This document shows positions 61,501-64,000 of a DNA stretch of 64,000 bases, in pieces. Within the stretch, counting starts at the first letter, position 1, and each line of letters begins with the position of its first letter. The notes below the pieces were generated by a model. It had not been told where the DNA came from. It was given only the letters and a program-made list of their open reading frames with translations, and made no database searches. Location of the stretch: assembly GCF_039537265.1 (NCBI RefSeq), contig NZ_BAABAE010000003.1, forward strand, positions 682,001-746,000, written 5' to 3'. Source of the DNA: Terrimesophilobacter bigeumensis (GTDB lineage: Bacteria > Actinomycetota > Actinomycetes > Actinomycetales > Microbacteriaceae). Both the position numbers and the translations under genes were made by a program.

Positions 61501-62580
61501 TCAGTCGGCCAGTCCGGCCAGCACTTCGCGGACGCGCCGGAGGTCTTCCATGAGCGAGCCGACCAGGATCCAGTGATCCGGATGCGGCTTCGCGATCACG
61601 AGGGGGGCGGTCAGGGCCGGGAGCTCAGCGGTCACCGGTTCGGCGTCGTCGTGGAGGGGGCGCGTGAGGTTGCGCGCGGAGAGCCGCACATCGTGCGAGG
61701 CACGGTCCAGTTCGACGGTGATGGCTCCCACGGTCGGGTCGGACGCGAGGGCGTCGTCGTAATGGTCGTGCACCGCGCGGGTCATGCCGACCACACGCGT
61801 CACGAGCACGGAGAGGGAGGCGAGGTACTCACGGTCCCGTTCGAGTGCCGTACGGTGCCGGGTGCCGAGCGGGTTGAGCATGAGACTGTCCTCGGCCGTC
61901 GACACGGCGGCGGCGGCCTCCGCCTGCAGGGCGCGAAGGGTTCGGACTCGCACGAGCATCGATCGGAGCGCGGCGGCATCCGAGACCGACCTGAGGTTCG
62001 CAGTGAGTTCGTCGAGCGATGCCGCGATCCCGTCGGCCAGCCGGGTGACGGCCGCGTGCGCCGGGCCCGCGAGAACCGGCGGCACGATGATGACGTTGAC
62101 GACGAGCCCGATGACGGCACCGATGACCGTCTCGATGACACGTTCCCCCGCGTAATGCAGTGTCCCGCCGCCGAGCGCGACGACGAGCATGGCGCTGATC
62201 GGGATCTGGTTCGCCGAGCCGGGGGTCAGACGCAGCACCCAGGCGAGCAGGAGTGAGACGACGATGACCCCCAGGACGACCCAGGTCGCATCCCCGAGCA
62301 GCTCATGCGCCGTGTAGGCGAGCGTGACGCCGAGGACGACGCCGATGCTTCGCTCCAGGCCCTTCGCGAGCGACTGGTTGACGCTCGGCTGAACGACGAG
62401 CAGCGCCGCGATGGTGGCGAAGATCGGCACGGGCTGTCCGAGGAGCAGATTGCAGGCGAGCCAGGAGGCGATCGCCGCGATCGAGGTCTTGACGACCTGC
62501 AGCACGGGGCTCCTGGTCTTCGACTGGAGGGACAGGACGGGGCGCGCCATCCGTTCAGCGTAGCCGCGTGGGCGGCTCAC
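61501..62580 (-). CDS. FUSC-family membrane protein
   Basis: A 359-residue protein with about six membrane helices in the first 175 residues (PVPIFATIAALLVVQPSVNQSLAKGLERSIGVVLG is the FUSC hallmark region) and a helical cytoplasmic part after it. Relatives are aromatic-acid or fusaric-acid exporters; half-length FUSC proteins probably dimerise. GTG 62580 overlaps the stop of the upstream gene (GTGA); ATG 62550 is an alternative start without clear ribosome binding site. Confidence 0.88.
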   Translation of the reverse strand: MSRPRGYAERMARPVLSLQSKTRSPVLQVVKTSIAAIASWLACNLLLGQPVPIFATIAALLVVQPSVNQSLAKGLERSIGVVLGVTLAYTAHELLGDATWVVLGVIVVSLLLAWVLRLTPGSANQIPISAMLVVALGGGTLHYAGERVIETVIGAVIGLVVNVIIVPPVLAGPAHAAVTRLADGIAASLDELTANLRSVSDAAALRSMLVRVRTLRALQAEAAAAVSTAEDSLMLNPLGTRHRTALERDREYLASLSVLVTRVVGMTRAVHDHYDDALASDPTVGAITVELDRASHDVRLSARNLTRPLHDDAEPVTAELPALTAPLVIAKPHPDHWILVGSLMEDLRRVREVLAGLAD

Positions 62581-62957
62581 TCGGTCGGGAGCTGGAGCCC
62601 TTCGAGGTCCTCGATCTCGACGGGCAGGTAACCGTCGTCCGGAACGTTGCTTTCCGCGGGCACGAACGGCACCGAGTCGTCGACCACGCTGTGACCTTCG
62701 GACTCGCCGGGTGCGGCCGCGGCTGCGGGATCAGCGGCGCCGACCGCGACGCTCGCCAGAAGTGCCCCGGCGAGGACGAGGGATGCCGCAGCCGCACTGA
62801 TCGAGGCGTTGGAGAGGTTGAGGGTGCCGGCGAACCGGAGGCGGCGAACCGCCACGGCGATGCCGACGAGGGCGACGACAGCGATGGCGAGGGTGATGAT
62901 GAACGGTAGGTTGATCCCGGCCATGGGGGCAGGGACAATGCTCAACGCAGCAGACAT
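62577..62957 (-). CDS. Small two-segment membrane protein coupled to FUSC gene
   Basis: A 126-residue protein with two membrane segments (about 14-36 and 53-78), then an acidic tail of about 45 residues rich in Glu/Asp/Pro. No motif recognised. Its stop overlaps the FUSC start by 4 bp, suggesting that the two products are made together and may form a complex. Confidence 0.8.
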   Translation of the reverse strand: MSAALSIVPAPMAGINLPFIITLAIAVVALVGIAVAVRRLRFAGTLNLSNASISAAAASLVLAGALLASVAVGAADPAAAAAPGESEGHSVVDDSVPFVPAESNVPDDGYLPVEIEDLEGLQLPTE

Positions 62958-63083
62958 TGCCGGTTGTTCCTCTCGGGGTGAAGGAACGGCTTTCGGGTGA
63001 AAGTGTTACGTGCGACCGCATGCCGGATAACGGGGAGACACACGGGTGTACCCCAGCACGTTAGCAGCCGGCCTGAGCTTAGG

Positions 63084-64000
63084 TCAAGACGGACTTTCGA
63101 TGAGCTTCGCACCGAGAAACCGTGCGTAGGCGGTGCTCTCGCGTGCGAATCCCTTGTTCGCCGTCGCGTTGAGCGGCGAGAACGGTTGCGCCGCGACGAC
63201 GACCCCTCTGGCACGTTCGGTGCGTCGCCAGGTCCCCACGACGAGCCCGTCGTTCACGATCGTCGATTGGAACATGCCGTTGCCGCCGGGGACGATGCGC
63301 TCCGCGTGCTCCGCTGACAGCTGCGGCGTGCGGTCCTGATAGCCGAGCAGGTACTCGTCGAACCCGGGAAGAATCCGGATGCCGTCCCGCTTAGGCTCCG
63401 GGTCTGCTCCGGCTGCGAAGTACAGCGGTTCCCCGTCACGCTCGATCGACGACAGGCTGTCGCGCGCGACAGCGAGCCCGACCCGCGCATCCCCGAGCGT
63501 CGTCGACGACCACCAAGCGAAGTCCCGGATGCTCGCGGGTCCGTGGCTGCGGAAGTACCGTCCGACGAACTCGCCGAGCGCCTCCTCGCGCTCCAGCATC
63601 CTGCTGTTCCGGATCCACTCTTCGGCGAGCACGAAGGTCTGCTGTCTGCCCTCGGGCGGGCCGAAGCACAGGGTTCCGGTCTGCGAGAGGTACCACAGCA
63701 CGTGGTAGCCGCGTTGGCCGTCCGGCGACACCCCTGCGCCCGCGAAGACCTCGTACATGGCGTCGCGGGCGAGGATGCGTCCGCCCTCGAGCGCGGCGAT
63801 CGACGCGTCCCTCGCGCCCTCGAGCAGCCGCTCGTCGAGTCCGAGGGCGGCGCGTCGGGCGAGCGCCCCCTTCACGAGACGCTCCGAGGTGAGCGAGAGC
63901 ATCCAGCGCAGGTCCTCCGCCGCCACGAAGTGGAGTGTGCCGCGCATGGGCCAGGAGCGCACGATCGATCGGTCGAGGATCGCGGCGTCCACGTCCGCCA
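63084..64000 (-). CDS. Winged-helix DNA-binding protein, AlkZ/HTH_42-like (N-terminus cut)
   Basis: About 305 residues are visible; the frame is open at the window end. Motifs fit the HTH_42 (YcaQ/AlkZ) superfamily: SWPMRGTLHFVAAEDLRWML near the start, RYFRSHGPASIRDFAWWSST (Q-x-Q-like catalytic site is not present; WWS instead) and LPGFDEYLLGYQDR. AlkZ proteins are DNA glycosylases for crosslinks or alkylated bases, but many actinobacterial members lack the catalytic Gln pair. The function here is thus uncertain. Confidence 0.85.
   Translation of the reverse strand, partial: ADVDAAILDRSIVRSWPMRGTLHFVAAEDLRWMLSLTSERLVKGALARRAALGLDERLLEGARDASIAALEGGRILARDAMYEVFAGAGVSPDGQRGYHVLWYLSQTGTLCFGPPEGRQQTFVLAEEWIRNSRMLEREEALGEFVGRYFRSHGPASIRDFAWWSSTTLGDARVGLAVARDSLSSIERDGEPLYFAAGADPEPKRDGIRILPGFDEYLLGYQDRTPQLSAEHAERIVPGGNGMFQSTIVNDGLVVGTWRRTERARGVVVAAQPFSPLNATANKGFARESTAYARFLGAKLIESPS

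Overview
This window is a 64 kb chromosomal stretch from a high-GC actinobacterium, most likely a member of the Microbacteriaceae. Supporting signs are the strong G/C bias at third codon positions, many GTG starts, 4-bp ATGA/GTGA stop-start overlaps, the eukaryote-like IleRS behind an actinobacterial translational T-box, and the obg-proB-proA-nadD-rsfS order. No prophage, integrase, transposase, rRNA operon or CRISPR array is visible. The family assignment is inference from gene content, not from a search.

Layout. 1-4.9 kb, minus strand: valS (cut by the window start), two tandem membrane-anchored Ser/Pro-linker paralogues, and an MHS-type transporter facing a TetR regulator. 5.5-8.1 kb: a YtrA-like GntR regulator coupled to a DUF1648 membrane protein, then a solitary AbiEi/PD-(D/E)XK-like gene bracketed by palindromic elements. 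8.2-14.1 kb: T-box, ileS, folC, DUF4233 and ndk in one overlapping operon. 14.4-17.8 kb: a proVWX osmoprotectant ABC transporter. 17.8-19 kb: a small GIY-YIG nuclease gene between two identical 84-bp repeats, then a VKOR-like gene. 19.3-31.7 kb: housekeeping block (rne, rplU, rpmA, obg, proB, proA, nadD, rsfS) with conserved unknowns between the genes, then tRNA-Ala(GGC). 31.8-39.4 kb: a cyclase-like toroid protein, a TRIC channel, and three large envelope proteins (hydrolase-like, beta-propeller, polytopic). 39.4-46.7 kb: an orphan cytochrome b, an SDR with a zinc-ribbon-like N-terminus, AHSA1, EamA, nucleoside hydrolase and a membrane-fused molybdopterin oxidoreductase. 46.7-52.3 kb: a Ski2-like helicase, a DHA2 exporter, glutamate dehydrogenase and short repeats. 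52.3-60 kb: a UbiA-type prenyltransferase and a gamma-glutamylation amine-catabolism cluster (permease, glutamine-synthetase-like ligase, amidohydrolase, aldehyde dehydrogenase, SDR, FCD regulator). 60-64 kb: quinone oxidoreductase, FUSC transporter with a small membrane partner, and a winged-helix AlkZ-like protein cut by the window end.

The most unusual theme is the population of short palindromic repeats. Two solitary nuclease-like genes are each bracketed by hairpin-forming repeats. Related repeat sequences have entered the coding regions of valS, ileS and the helicase gene without breaking the reading frame. Near the glutamate dehydrogenase gene lies a 99-bp element with perfect 17-bp terminal inverted repeats.
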